17,189 nucleotides of DNA from Planctomycetota bacterium (GTDB lineage Bacteria > Planctomycetota > UBA1135 > UBA2386), in the NCBI GenBank assembly GCA_016793305.1, contig JAEUHU010000172.1, positions 1 to 17,189 on the forward strand, written 5' to 3'. Both the position numbers and the translations under genes were made by a program. Positions 1 to 6,966 of the stretch are shown one piece after another. Each line of letters opens with the position of its first letter. Positions within the stretch are counted from its first letter, which is position 1. The notes under the pieces were generated by a model. The model was given only the letters and a program-made list of their open reading frames with translations, did no database searches and was not told the DNA's origin.

Positions 1-317
1 TTCAGCTTGCGCAGCTCGCGCGCGTGCAGCAGGCACTTGCGCTTGCGCTTGGGCTCGTGGTTCTGCAGGTTGCCGTGGCTGTACTCGGGGATCGTCGCGC
101 CGAGCAGCCACAGCTCGTCGCCGTCGAAGCGCGCATACGACTCGTCGAGGCTGATCTGGCCCTGCCGCAGCACCTTGACCTCGGTGCCCTTCAGCGACAG
201 CCCCGCCTCGTAGCGCTCGAGGATCTCATAGTGGAAGCGGGCCTTCTTGTTCTCGCCGACCAGCGTCTCGGTCGCGGGCTTCTTGTCCGCGGGCTTCTTG
301 TCGGCCGGCTTCTGCAT
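1..317 (-). CDS. smpB: SsrA-binding protein SmpB, partial (C-terminus runs off the left edge)
   Basis: SmpB binds tmRNA and delivers it to stalled ribosomes for trans-translation. Translating the minus strand from the ATG at 315..317 gives 105 residues with the family hallmarks in order: KARFHYEILERYEAGLSLKG (residues 25-44), TEVKVLRQGQISLDESYARF (45-64), LLGATIPEYSHGNLQNHEP (71-89) and KRKRKCLLHARELRKL at the edge. These form the OB-fold body. The missing part should be about 50 residues, including the basic C-terminal tail, given the usual 150-160 aa. The N-terminus carries a lysine-rich imperfect repeat (KPADKKPADKKPA, residues 3-15) ahead of the usual start of the fold, so a shorter start is conceivable, although no other ATG fits. 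A weak AAGGG lies about 7 nt upstream of the start. The gene diverges from the tRNA-Leu gene. Confidence 0.95.
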   Translation of the reverse strand, partial: MQKPADKKPADKKPATETLVGENKKARFHYEILERYEAGLSLKGTEVKVLRQGQISLDESYARFDGDELWLLGATIPEYSHGNLQNHEPKRKRKCLLHARELRKL

Positions 318-396
318 CGCCGCCCTTGGCTACGAGATCGGCGGGACCAACGCAAGCGACCGGCCCGTCGGTGCGGAGGAATCCTGGACGAAGCGC

Positions 397-424
397 TTGC
401 ATCGCTTCGACTGATCGCTACCTT
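397..424 (+). promoter_or_regulatory. Candidate sigma70-type promoter of tRNA-Leu
   Basis: TTGCAT (397..402) and TACCTT (419..424) are separated by 16 nt, and the -10 ends 18 nt before the first base of the tRNA. The -10 sits in the context GCTANNNT, which recurs upstream of other genes in this window. The position is right for a tRNA promoter, but the assignment rests only on motif and spacing. Confidence 0.45.
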
Positions 425-442
425 CCCCGTCCCCCACTTGAT

Positions 443-531
443 GCCCAGGTGGCGGAATTGGCAGACGCACTAGGTTCAGGTCCTAGCGGGAGTAACATCC
501 CATGGAGGTTCAAGTCCTCTCCTGGGCACCA
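443..531 (+). tRNA. tRNA-Leu (anticodon CAG), CCA encoded
   Basis: A complete class II tRNA cloverleaf can be drawn. The acceptor GCCCAGG (443..449) pairs fully with CCTGGGC (521..527), followed by discriminator A and an encoded CCA (529..531). The anticodon stem CTAGG/CCTAG (470..474 and 482..486) closes the 7-nt loop TTCAGGT, giving anticodon CAG at 477..479. A long variable arm with GGGA/TCCC pairing is typical of leucine tRNAs. The T arm GGAGG/CCTCT encloses TTCAAGT. It would read CUG, expected to be a major leucine codon in such a GC-rich genome. It diverges from smpB and lies 168 bp before dusB. Confidence 0.98.
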
Positions 532-615
532 GTTTCCACCGAGGGAAGTCCCTCCGGCAGCTCGCACCACGGCAGCCCGTTCTGCAGTGGTCTCCGCACC
601 AGCGGTCGCTGCCGT

Positions 616-631
616 GGCCGCCGAGGCGGCC
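616..631. other. Perfect GC palindrome between tRNA-Leu and dusB
   Basis: GGCCGCC (616..622) is followed by GA and GGCGGCC (625..631), forming a short hairpin with a CGAG-type loop. It lies in the 168-bp gap 532..699, which holds no gene I can support. A second small inverted repeat, GAGGG/CCCTC, sits just after the tRNA at about 541..554. Neither is followed by a T run, so a terminator role is only possible. Confidence 0.3.
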
Positions 632-699
632 CCAGGCCCTCGGCGCGCACGCCACCACGACCGTGACGACGTCGCACCCGGGCTCCTGACCTCCGACGC

Positions 700-1881
700 A
701 TGACGACGCTGCGCAGCCCCCTGAACCGCGATGTTCCGGTCGCGCGCCCCGGCGAGTTCCGGCCGCTGCAGATCGGCAGCCTCGTCGTCGATCCGCCGGT
801 CGTGCTGGCGCCGATGGCCGGCATCACCAACGCGCCGTTCCGGACCCTGTGCCGGCGCTTCTCGCAGGATCGTTGCCTCTACGTCAGCGAGATGATCACC
901 GCGCGCGCGTTCGTCGAGGGCCACGCGCGCACCCACAAGCTGGCCTCGTTCGGCGCGGACGAGACCACCCGCCGCAGCATCCAGCTCTACGGCACCCACC
1001 CCGACACCCTCGCTGCGGCGACCCGGCTCTTGGTCGAGGAGTGCGGCGTGCACCACATCGACATGAACTTCGGCTGCCCAGTGCGCAAGGTGACCGCGTC
1101 CGGCGGCGGGGCCGCGATCCCGGTACGGCCGAAGCTGCTGCAGAAGATCGTGCGCAGCGTGGTGAAGAGTGCCGGTGACGTGCCGGTGACGATCAAGTTC
1201 CGCAAGGGCATCGACGACAGCCTGCTGACCTATCTCGACGCCGGACGCATCGGCGAGGGCGAAGGCGTGCGCGCCGTGGCGCTGCACGCGCGCACCGCCG
1301 CGCAGCTCTACTCCGGCGAAGCCGACTGGCACGCGATCACCACGCTGAAGGAACACGTGCGCACGATCCCGGTGCTCGGCAACGGCGACGTGTTCGAGTG
1401 CTGGGACGCCTTGCGCATGCTGCGCCAGACCGGCTGCGATGGCGTGGTCGTCGGGCGCGGGTGCCTCGGCCGGCCGTGGCTGTTCGCCGAACTGTGCGCG
1501 GTGCTGACCGGCCAGGATCCACCGCCGCCACCGACGCTCGGCGACGTGCTCGACACGATGCGCGAACATGCGCGGCTGCTGGTCGCGTTCTTCGACGAGA
1601 AGCACGGCATGCAGCAGATCCGCAAGTTCACCGGCTGGTACCTGAAGGGCTTCCCGCGCACCAAGCACCTGTTGCCGGCCTTGCACCTGGTGAAGACGAC
1701 GGCCGAGTTCGAAGCACTGCTGGCCGAACTGCCGCGCGACGTCGCCTATCCGGAGATCGCCTTGCGCGCGCGGCGCTGCAAGCACGGCAACACGCAGGTC
1801 GTGTCGCTGCCCGAAGGGTTCCTCGACTGCCGCGACGACGACGTCTGCGTCGACGACCCGACCGAGATGGACGGAGGCTGA
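700..1881 (+). CDS. dusB: tRNA-dihydrouridine synthase, DusB/NifR3 type
   Basis: This FMN-dependent enzyme reduces specific uridines in the tRNA D-loop to dihydrouridine using NADPH. The 393-residue product has the expected TIM-barrel landmarks: APMAGITN for FMN binding (37-44), IQLYG (94-98), MNFGCPVRKV with the catalytic Cys126, TIKFR (164-168, FMN-contacting Lys), LHARTAAQLYSGEADW (195-210), GNGDVF (227-232) and VVVGRGCLGRPWLF (249-262). The barrel is followed by the usual helical domain (QQIRKFTGWYLKGFP). A C-terminal tail, LPEGFLDCRDDD and onward, makes it longer than enterobacterial DusB (about 320 aa) and recalls the tail of actinobacterial DusB proteins. No Shine-Dalgarno is visible before the ATG. 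That ATG is chosen because the barrel begins shortly after it. It converges on the hypothetical gene at 1927..2472 across a 45-bp gap. Confidence 0.95.
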   Translation: MTTLRSPLNRDVPVARPGEFRPLQIGSLVVDPPVVLAPMAGITNAPFRTLCRRFSQDRCLYVSEMITARAFVEGHARTHKLASFGADETTRRSIQLYGTHPDTLAAATRLLVEECGVHHIDMNFGCPVRKVTASGGGAAIPVRPKLLQKIVRSVVKSAGDVPVTIKFRKGIDDSLLTYLDAGRIGEGEGVRAVALHARTAAQLYSGEADWHAITTLKEHVRTIPVLGNGDVFECWDALRMLRQTGCDGVVVGRGCLGRPWLFAELCAVLTGQDPPPPPTLGDVLDTMREHARLLVAFFDEKHGMQQIRKFTGWYLKGFPRTKHLLPALHLVKTTAEFEALLAELPRDVAYPEIALRARRCKHGNTQVVSLPEGFLDCRDDDVCVDDPTEMDGG

Positions 1882-1926
1882 ACGAACGCGCCCTGCCCGG
1901 TGGCACGCGGTCACGCGGCCACTTGG

Positions 1927-2472
1927 TCACGCCGGGTCGGGTTCTCCGGCGACGTCGGCGGGCGGATCGGTCTCGGCGAGCAACGCCTCGAGCCGCCGTC
2001 CGTACTCCACCAGCACCTCGGCGACCGCCGCGAGTGCCTGGGGATCGCGCCGGTCGTCGGCGAGCAGTTCGCAGGCCTCTTCCGCACCCGCCCGCAGCCC
2101 CGCATCGACCGCCGCGCGCAGCACCACCCCGTCCCAGTCGTGCGCCCGATGGGCCGCGAGCTGGTTCTGGGCCGACAGCAGCCGGCCCAGGAACGCCCCC
2201 GTGCTCTCGTCGGCGACCACTTCCGCGAACGCCGGCACGGTGACATGGTCCGGCAGGCGCAGCCGGGTCCGAGTGTGCACCAGCACACGTTCGCGCAGCA
2301 GCAGCCGGCCGGCCAGGGTGCCGGCCACGACGTGCACGCGGTCGTCCGCATCCGGACGTGGGCCGGAGTCCGGCCGACGGGGCTCGCGATCGGGCCGTTC
2401 CTGGGACCGGGCCCGGGGTGCGAACCCGCTCGTCGACGAGACGGGAGGCGTGGATCGCAGGGGATCGGCCAT
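1927..2472 (-). CDS. Hypothetical protein, unknown function
   Basis: I do not recognise this 181-residue protein. The frame is open further upstream, but the ATG at 2470..2472 has a clear GGAG 6 nt before it (2479..2482), one of very few good ribosome sites in the window, so I start there. Residues 1-45 are rich in Pro, Arg, Ser and Asp and probably disordered. From about residue 46 comes a folded-looking part: RVHVVAGTLAGRLLLRERVL, then an acidic, alanine/leucine-rich region (AAVDAGLRAGAEEACELLAD and LAAVAEVLVEYGRRLEALLA) that looks helical, and an acidic Pro-rich end. There is no signal peptide, membrane segment or cysteine pair. The balanced acid/base composition contrasts with the Arg/Pro-rich readings of the other frames. 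It diverges from the kelch gene. Confidence 0.7.
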   Translation of the reverse strand: MADPLRSTPPVSSTSGFAPRARSQERPDREPRRPDSGPRPDADDRVHVVAGTLAGRLLLRERVLVHTRTRLRLPDHVTVPAFAEVVADESTGAFLGRLLSAQNQLAAHRAHDWDGVVLRAAVDAGLRAGAEEACELLADDRRDPQALAAVAEVLVEYGRRLEALLAETDPPADVAGEPDPA

Positions 2473-2559
2473 GGGGAGCTCCGTCTCATACTCGGACGCG
2501 GCCCGGCCGACTTGAGGCGGGATCGGACCTGCGACCACCCCGGCCCGACCGTCGACCGC

Positions 2560-2565
2560 TACACT
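2560..2565 (+). promoter_or_regulatory. Candidate -10 element of the kelch-repeat gene
   Basis: TACACT in the context GCTACACT lies 29 nt before the ATG of the kelch gene, inside the 122-bp divergent gap 2473..2594. It matches the GCTANNNT pattern seen before tRNA-Leu, the GT2 gene and frr. I see no convincing -35. Confidence 0.3.
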
Positions 2566-2594
2566 TCGCCGCTCGTCTCCCACTCCGAGCCACC

Positions 2595-4157
2595 ATGTTC
2601 CCCACCCGACTCGCGTCTCTCGCCTGTTCCCTGGCTGCCGTGGCGGCGCTGCTGCCGGCCCAGAACGACTTCAACCTCGACAAGATCAGCCCGGCGATCC
2701 TCGGCGGCTCGCTCGACCTGCGGGTCAACGGCGCGCCCCCGAACCAGGCGATCCTCTACGTCGTCTCGGAGAACGCCGGCCCGACGCCGCTCGCCTGGGT
2801 CGATCCGCTCGATCCGCGCGTGATGGAGGTCGGCATCGACCTGCTGGGCGTGTCGGGCATCGGCAGCACGGGCCCGGGCGGCACGGCGGTCGTCGGGGTG
2901 CCACTGCCGAACAACCCGTCGGTGCACGGGGCCGTGCTGCACTGGCAGTCGGTGATCCTGCTGCCGCAGCCGGGCCCGGTGTTCGGCCAGATCAGCAACA
3001 AGGTGATCAGCCAGGTCGGCGTCACGGCCCTCGGTGCCAACGCCCCGGGCAGCCTGCTCGACGGTCGCGCCTTCGCTGCGGGCTTGCTCGACGAGAACAA
3101 CAACGCTGGCGTGGGCGACGTGCTGATCACGGGCGGTGGTGCCGGCACCCTGACCGCGGCGACCGGTCTCGCCACCACCGAGCTGTGGGACTTCCGGCGC
3201 ATGCAGCGCCTCGCCGGCCCGACGATGGGCACGTCGCGCGCCCTGCACCTCGCCGTGCGGCTGAACGACAACCGGGTGCTGATCGTCGGCGGCGCCGACG
3301 CCACGGGAGCCGTGCTGTCGTCCTGCGAGATCTACAACCCGGTGACCAACCAGTTCACGCCGACCAACAGCATGAGCACGCCGCGCGTGCTGCACGCCGC
3401 TTGCCGACTCGCCGACGGCCGCGTGATGGTCGCCGGCGGCACGTCGACGCTGCAGCCCGACGTGCTCGCAGCACTCGGCGGCACCCTGTCGAGCGTCGAG
3501 ATCTACGACCCGACGACCGGCCTCTGGAGCGCCGCCAGCGCGATCGGCGGGCGCCGCCTCGGCCCCGCACTGACCCTCTTGTCGAACAACCAGGTGCTGG
3601 TCTCCGGCGGCGTCAGCGTCACGCTGTTCGGCACCACGCCGATCGCTGCGAACAGCACGACCGCCTGCCAGCGTTGGAACCCGGCCACCCAGACCTGGGG
3701 TGCGGCCAACAGCATGCCGTCGGCGCGCGCCGGCCATCACTACAACCAGGTGACGCTGACCGACGGCCGCGTGCTGATGACCGGTGGCGTGAACGTGCCC
3801 GGCCTCTTGACCGCGGCCTCGTCCGCGCCGATCGCCGCCGCCGACGTCTACAACCCGACCACCAACACGTGGACCGCGGTGAACATGGCGAACGCGCGCG
3901 CGCTGCACTCGGCGACCCGCCTGGCCGACGGCCGCGTGGTCGTCGCCGGTGGCGCCCAGGGCACGCTGCTGGCCCCGGTGTCGATCGCCAACGTCGACAT
4001 CTTCAACCCGACGACCAACACCTGGTCGGCGTCGACGGCGCTGCTGCAGCCGCGCGCGAGCCACCTCGGCCAGCTGCTGCCGGACGGCCAGCTGTTGCTG
4101 TTCGGCGGCCAGGGTGCCGCGGCGACGCTGACCGACATCGAGACGCTGCGCTTCTGA
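2595..4157 (+). CDS. Secreted kelch-repeat (beta-propeller) protein
   Basis: The start is set at the ATG at 2595 because it opens a classic signal peptide (MFPTRLASLACSLAAVAALL, likely cleaved after LPA at about residue 23). The frame is open upstream but carries no such signal. The mature protein has an uncharacterised, probably beta-rich domain (about residues 24-170), then a kelch propeller. The diagnostic strand ending in GG recurs seven times: DVLITGG (175), RVLIVGG (227), RVMVAGG (276), QVLVSGG (333), RVLMTGG (392), RVVVAGG (447) and QLLLFGG (499). Spacing is 49-59 residues. Each repeat also carries the (I/V)YNP.T..W and R..H signatures. This gives six full repeats plus a closing strand. 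Such propellers usually bind ligands or other proteins; no catalytic residues of galactose oxidase are evident. The product is 520 aa. Its TGA stop forms the start of a palindromic element. Confidence 0.9.
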   Translation: MFPTRLASLACSLAAVAALLPAQNDFNLDKISPAILGGSLDLRVNGAPPNQAILYVVSENAGPTPLAWVDPLDPRVMEVGIDLLGVSGIGSTGPGGTAVVGVPLPNNPSVHGAVLHWQSVILLPQPGPVFGQISNKVISQVGVTALGANAPGSLLDGRAFAAGLLDENNNAGVGDVLITGGGAGTLTAATGLATTELWDFRRMQRLAGPTMGTSRALHLAVRLNDNRVLIVGGADATGAVLSSCEIYNPVTNQFTPTNSMSTPRVLHAACRLADGRVMVAGGTSTLQPDVLAALGGTLSSVEIYDPTTGLWSAASAIGGRRLGPALTLLSNNQVLVSGGVSVTLFGTTPIAANSTTACQRWNPATQTWGAANSMPSARAGHHYNQVTLTDGRVLMTGGVNVPGLLTAASSAPIAAADVYNPTTNTWTAVNMANARALHSATRLADGRVVVAGGAQGTLLAPVSIANVDIFNPTTNTWSASTALLQPRASHLGQLLPDGQLLLFGGQGAAATLTDIETLRF

Positions 4158-4259
4158 GCCAGCGCGCCCGCCGGGCGACCCGGCTCGGCGATCGCCAGGA
4201 AGCCGCGACGCGGGGCCCATCCACCGCGGGGTCGACGCAACCAGCCTCGCTGCGGCGTC
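4156..4259 (+). repeat. Interspersed palindromic element, copy A
   Basis: It begins with the last two bases of the kelch-gene stop codon. A head hairpin (4156..4186) has 14 paired positions with three mismatches and a 3-nt loop, arms GAGCCAGCGCGCCC and GGGCGACCCGGCTC. Then follows a conserved body to 4259 ending GCTGCGGCGTC. Positions 4173..4223 match 16298..16248 of the minus strand at 44 of 51 bases without gaps. After a 1-nt length difference a further 25 positions match at about 20. It probably works as a terminator for the kelch gene, but the length and conservation exceed what a simple terminator needs. Confidence 0.75.
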
Positions 4260-4320
4260 TTCTCGGATGCACCGCCAAGCGCGCTTGTCGCGGGTGCTCG
4301 GCTCGTGCAGAGTGCCTGGG

Positions 4321-5685
4321 ATGACGCCGAGCCGCCGCTGGATAGGGCCCGTGCTGTGGATCGCGATGGGCCTGTTCCTGGTGGCGCGCGCGAGTGCCCG
4401 GCCCTCGTCGCGCGGCGTGCTGCTGGACCACCTGGAGTTCGGGCGCCGGCTCGTGCACGGCGAAGACGTCTACGGCCCCTGGAAGTCCGACCCGGACGCG
4501 CCACTGCGGCCGCTGCACGCCCCCTACCCGCCGTCGTTCGGGCTGCTGACCGCACCGTTCCATCTGGTCGACGCGACCCTGGGCCGACGCCCGGCTCGGT
4601 TCGGGTGGGCGCTGTTGCAGGTGGCGAGCCTCGTGGTCGGAGCGCTGCTGCTGCGCCGATTGCTGCTCGCACGAGGGGCGCTCGGCGACGGGGATCCACC
4701 GCTGCTCGACGCGGCCGAGCGGCGACGATGGCAGTGGCTGTGGCTCGCGACCTTCCTGCTGACGCTGCGCTTCGTGCTGCGCGACACGCACGGCGGCGGC
4801 GGCAACCTGATCAACGTCGCGTTCGTGCTGCTCGCCTACGCGGCGAGCGAACGCGGCCACGACCGCAGGGCCGGTGCCTGGCTCGCGTTCTCGCTGGTGA
4901 CGAAGCCGACGATGGTCTGGCTGCTGCCGGTGTTCCTGCTGTTCGGGCGCTGGCGCACGGTGGCCTGGACCTTGCTCGCCGGGACCGGCTTCGTGCTGCT
5001 GACGATGGCGCTGCAGCGCTTCGAGCTGGCCCCGTGGTGGCGCTGGCTGCAAGGCAGCTGGGCGCTCGCGACCCAGGCCGATCCGTGGGCAGTGCCGGCC
5101 TTCGAGTTCCCGCCGTTCGAGTGGATGAACCAGGCGCTGCGCTTCTGCCTCGCGCGTTGGTGCGGCGAAGTGCCGGTCGCGTTCTCGGCGCGGGTGGAAC
5201 TCGGCGTAGCACCCGGCCTCGGCTGCGACGTGGCGACGGTCGGGTGGATCGTGCGAATCACGAGCCTCGGCCTGCTCGGCGCCGTGCTGCTCGTCGCCCG
5301 CCGGGCGCGCCATCGGGCGGACGCGCGGCTGTGGGTCGTCGTCGGCACGTTCGTGCTGACGCTGCTGCTGAGCCCGCTGAGCTGGAAGGGCCACCACGTC
5401 GCGTTGCTGCCGCTCCTGCTGCTGCTCGTCGAACACGTCTGGCGTACGCGGTCGCGCGCGATCGCGGCACTGCTGGCCATGTGGTTCGTCACCTGCTCGT
5501 TGCCCGGCGGCGATCTGGTCGGCGACGCCGTCGACGAGTGGCTCAACAGCGTCTACGTGGTGACGATCGGCGACGTGGCGCTGCTCGGGGCCGCACTCGT
5601 CGGCGCGTGGCGCGCAGCCCGTTCAACGCCGGCGGAACACCGCGACGCCGCGCCCCGCCGCAGCCTCGGCGAGCCCGGCCGGTAG
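4321..5685 (+). CDS. Polytopic membrane glycosyltransferase, GT87 (DUF2029)-like
   Basis: A 454-residue integral membrane protein with about ten hydrophobic segments. It resembles the GT87/DUF2029 family, GT-C enzymes that transfer sugars, often mannose, from polyprenyl-phosphate donors on the outer face of the membrane. Family-like features are an acidic residue in the first loop (Asp36) followed by GEDVYG (47-52), the HAPYPPSFGLLTAPF segment (66-80), GGGNLINVAFVLLAYAA (159-175), AFSLVTKPTMVWLLPVFLLF (189-208) with the typical Lys-Pro, and a late LLSPLSWKGHHVALLPLLLL. The start at 4321 places the first membrane helix directly after MTPSRRW. An in-frame ATG at 4267 would overlap nothing useful and has no ribosome site. 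Its 3' end overlaps the convergent GT39-like gene by 63 bp. Donor and acceptor cannot be told from sequence. Confidence 0.8.
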   Translation: MTPSRRWIGPVLWIAMGLFLVARASARPSSRGVLLDHLEFGRRLVHGEDVYGPWKSDPDAPLRPLHAPYPPSFGLLTAPFHLVDATLGRRPARFGWALLQVASLVVGALLLRRLLLARGALGDGDPPLLDAAERRRWQWLWLATFLLTLRFVLRDTHGGGGNLINVAFVLLAYAASERGHDRRAGAWLAFSLVTKPTMVWLLPVFLLFGRWRTVAWTLLAGTGFVLLTMALQRFELAPWWRWLQGSWALATQADPWAVPAFEFPPFEWMNQALRFCLARWCGEVPVAFSARVELGVAPGLGCDVATVGWIVRITSLGLLGAVLLVARRARHRADARLWVVVGTFVLTLLLSPLSWKGHHVALLPLLLLLVEHVWRTRSRAIAALLAMWFVTCSLPGGDLVGDAVDEWLNSVYVVTIGDVALLGAALVGAWRAARSTPAEHRDAAPRRSLGEPGR

Positions 5686-6963
5686 CACGACCCGCTGGAA
5701 GCGTTGCGCGAGTCGCGGTTCGAGCTCGGCGAACGGCACCCGTTCGCTGCGGTCGCGCACCACGACCCACGCGACGTCGGCGCCGGCGATCTGGTCCAGC
5801 ATCTGCTCCAGCGTGAAGTGGCGCGGCGGCAGCGGCGGCTCGCCCGCGAAGAAGACGACGCGCGGCAGGTCGCTGACCAGCCGATCGTCGGCCGCGAGCC
5901 GCGGGCGCAGCCAGGCGCCGAGGTCGCGTTCGACGGCGCGGTCGCGATCGATGCCACCGTTCCAGCCGCTGACCAGGCCGATGCCGAGCGCCACCGCCAG
6001 CAGCGCGTGCCGGTGCTGACGGGGGAAGCGCGCCAACACCGTGCCGGCCAGCACGTGCACGGCGACCGCGCACGAGACGAAGAAGCGGCGGCGCACGACG
6101 AACGTGAGGATGACCCCGACCTGCAGTGCGACCTGCCAGACGAACGGCCACAGCCGCCGCGAACCCGGCCGGAACAACGCCGGCAGCACCAGCGCCCCGG
6201 CGACCGCGAGCCCTTCGAACCACGGCCCCGGCACGGCCAGCAGGTTGTGCAGCACGTGGCCACGTTCGGGCAGGTCGTCGCGCCCTTCGTGGAAGGCGTG
6301 GATCGGCAGCGGATCGAAGCCGTGGCCGACCGACCAGCGCCACGCCGCGAGCGCCAGCACCCCGAGTGCGACCGGCACCAGCGACGCAACGGCACGACGC
6401 GGGGTCACCAGCACGAACGACGCGGCGAGCAGCGAGCCTTCCGGGCGGATCCAGAACGCCGCGGCGGCGCAGGCCCCCATCGCCAGCATGCGTCCGTGCA
6501 CGCCGAAGAAGGCGCCCCACGCCATCAGCAGCAGGTAGGGCGCTTCGCTGTAGACCTCGGCGACGAGGCGCGGCGGCAGCGGCGACGCGGCGAACAACAG
6601 CACCACCGGCCACACCGTCGGAGCGCCGGCGAACGTCGCCAGGCGCGCGAGCGGCCAGAGCGTCGCCGCGAGGCAGATCGCGCCGAACCAGTGCGCCACC
6701 GTCTCGCCGTCGCCGCCGAGCCACAGCCACGGCGCCAGCAGCAGCGGGTAGCCGGGCGGGAACACCGTCGACAATGCCGCAGCGAAGTCACCCGCCGCGA
6801 AGCGTTCGGCGATCCACAAGTACGAGACGCCGTCCTCGGACGGCAACGGCGAGCGCCATGCCAGCACCAGCGACCACGTGGCGAGCAGCGCCCCGGCGAG
6901 CCACAGCGCGCGCGCGTTCGTCGGTGCCGTGGGCGAGAGGTTCGGTTCGAGGAGCGGACGCAC
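5623..6963 (-). CDS. Polytopic membrane glycosyltransferase, GT39/ArnT-like
   Basis: A 446-residue GT-C-type protein starting at GTG (6961..6963), 3 nt after the stop of the FAH-family gene, so it is probably translated by coupling. After a short N-terminus come a first helix and a first loop carrying the acidic pair SEDGVSYLWIAERFAAGDF (residues 42-60). These are followed by FPPGYPLLLAPWLWL (68-82), EVYSEAPYLLLMAWGAFFGV (136-155) and RPEGSLL (173-179). That is the usual order in dolichol/undecaprenyl-phosphate-dependent mannosyl- or arabinosyl-type transferases. About nine hydrophobic segments precede a soluble C-terminal part from about residue 330 (RDRAVERDLGAWLRPRLAAD, then DVAWVVVRDRSERVPF). 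It is expected to glycosylate a lipid or protein on the outer face of the inner membrane; the substrate is unknown. It is the last gene of a three-gene operon. Confidence 0.8.
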   Translation of the reverse strand: MRPLLEPNLSPTAPTNARALWLAGALLATWSLVLAWRSPLPSEDGVSYLWIAERFAAGDFAAALSTVFPPGYPLLLAPWLWLGGDGETVAHWFGAICLAATLWPLARLATFAGAPTVWPVVLLFAASPLPPRLVAEVYSEAPYLLLMAWGAFFGVHGRMLAMGACAAAAFWIRPEGSLLAASFVLVTPRRAVASLVPVALGVLALAAWRWSVGHGFDPLPIHAFHEGRDDLPERGHVLHNLLAVPGPWFEGLAVAGALVLPALFRPGSRRLWPFVWQVALQVGVILTFVVRRRFFVSCAVAVHVLAGTVLARFPRQHRHALLAVALGIGLVSGWNGGIDRDRAVERDLGAWLRPRLAADDRLVSDLPRVVFFAGEPPLPPRHFTLEQMLDQIAGADVAWVVVRDRSERVPFAELEPRLAQRFQRVVLPAGLAEAAAGRGVAVFRRR

Positions 6964-6966
6964 GGT

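Noticed and set aside
24..473. Plus-strand frame at the left edge
   Set aside because: The minus strand encodes SmpB with clear signatures over most of this span, and the plus frame runs into the tRNA-Leu gene.
2559..4220. Open minus-strand frame antisense to the kelch gene
   Set aside because: The kelch protein has a signal peptide and regular repeats. The antisense product is Arg/Gly/His-rich without motifs.
6041..6538. Ser/Thr/Arg-rich plus-strand frame
   Set aside because: It is antisense to the GT39-like gene and has the composition of a shadow frame.
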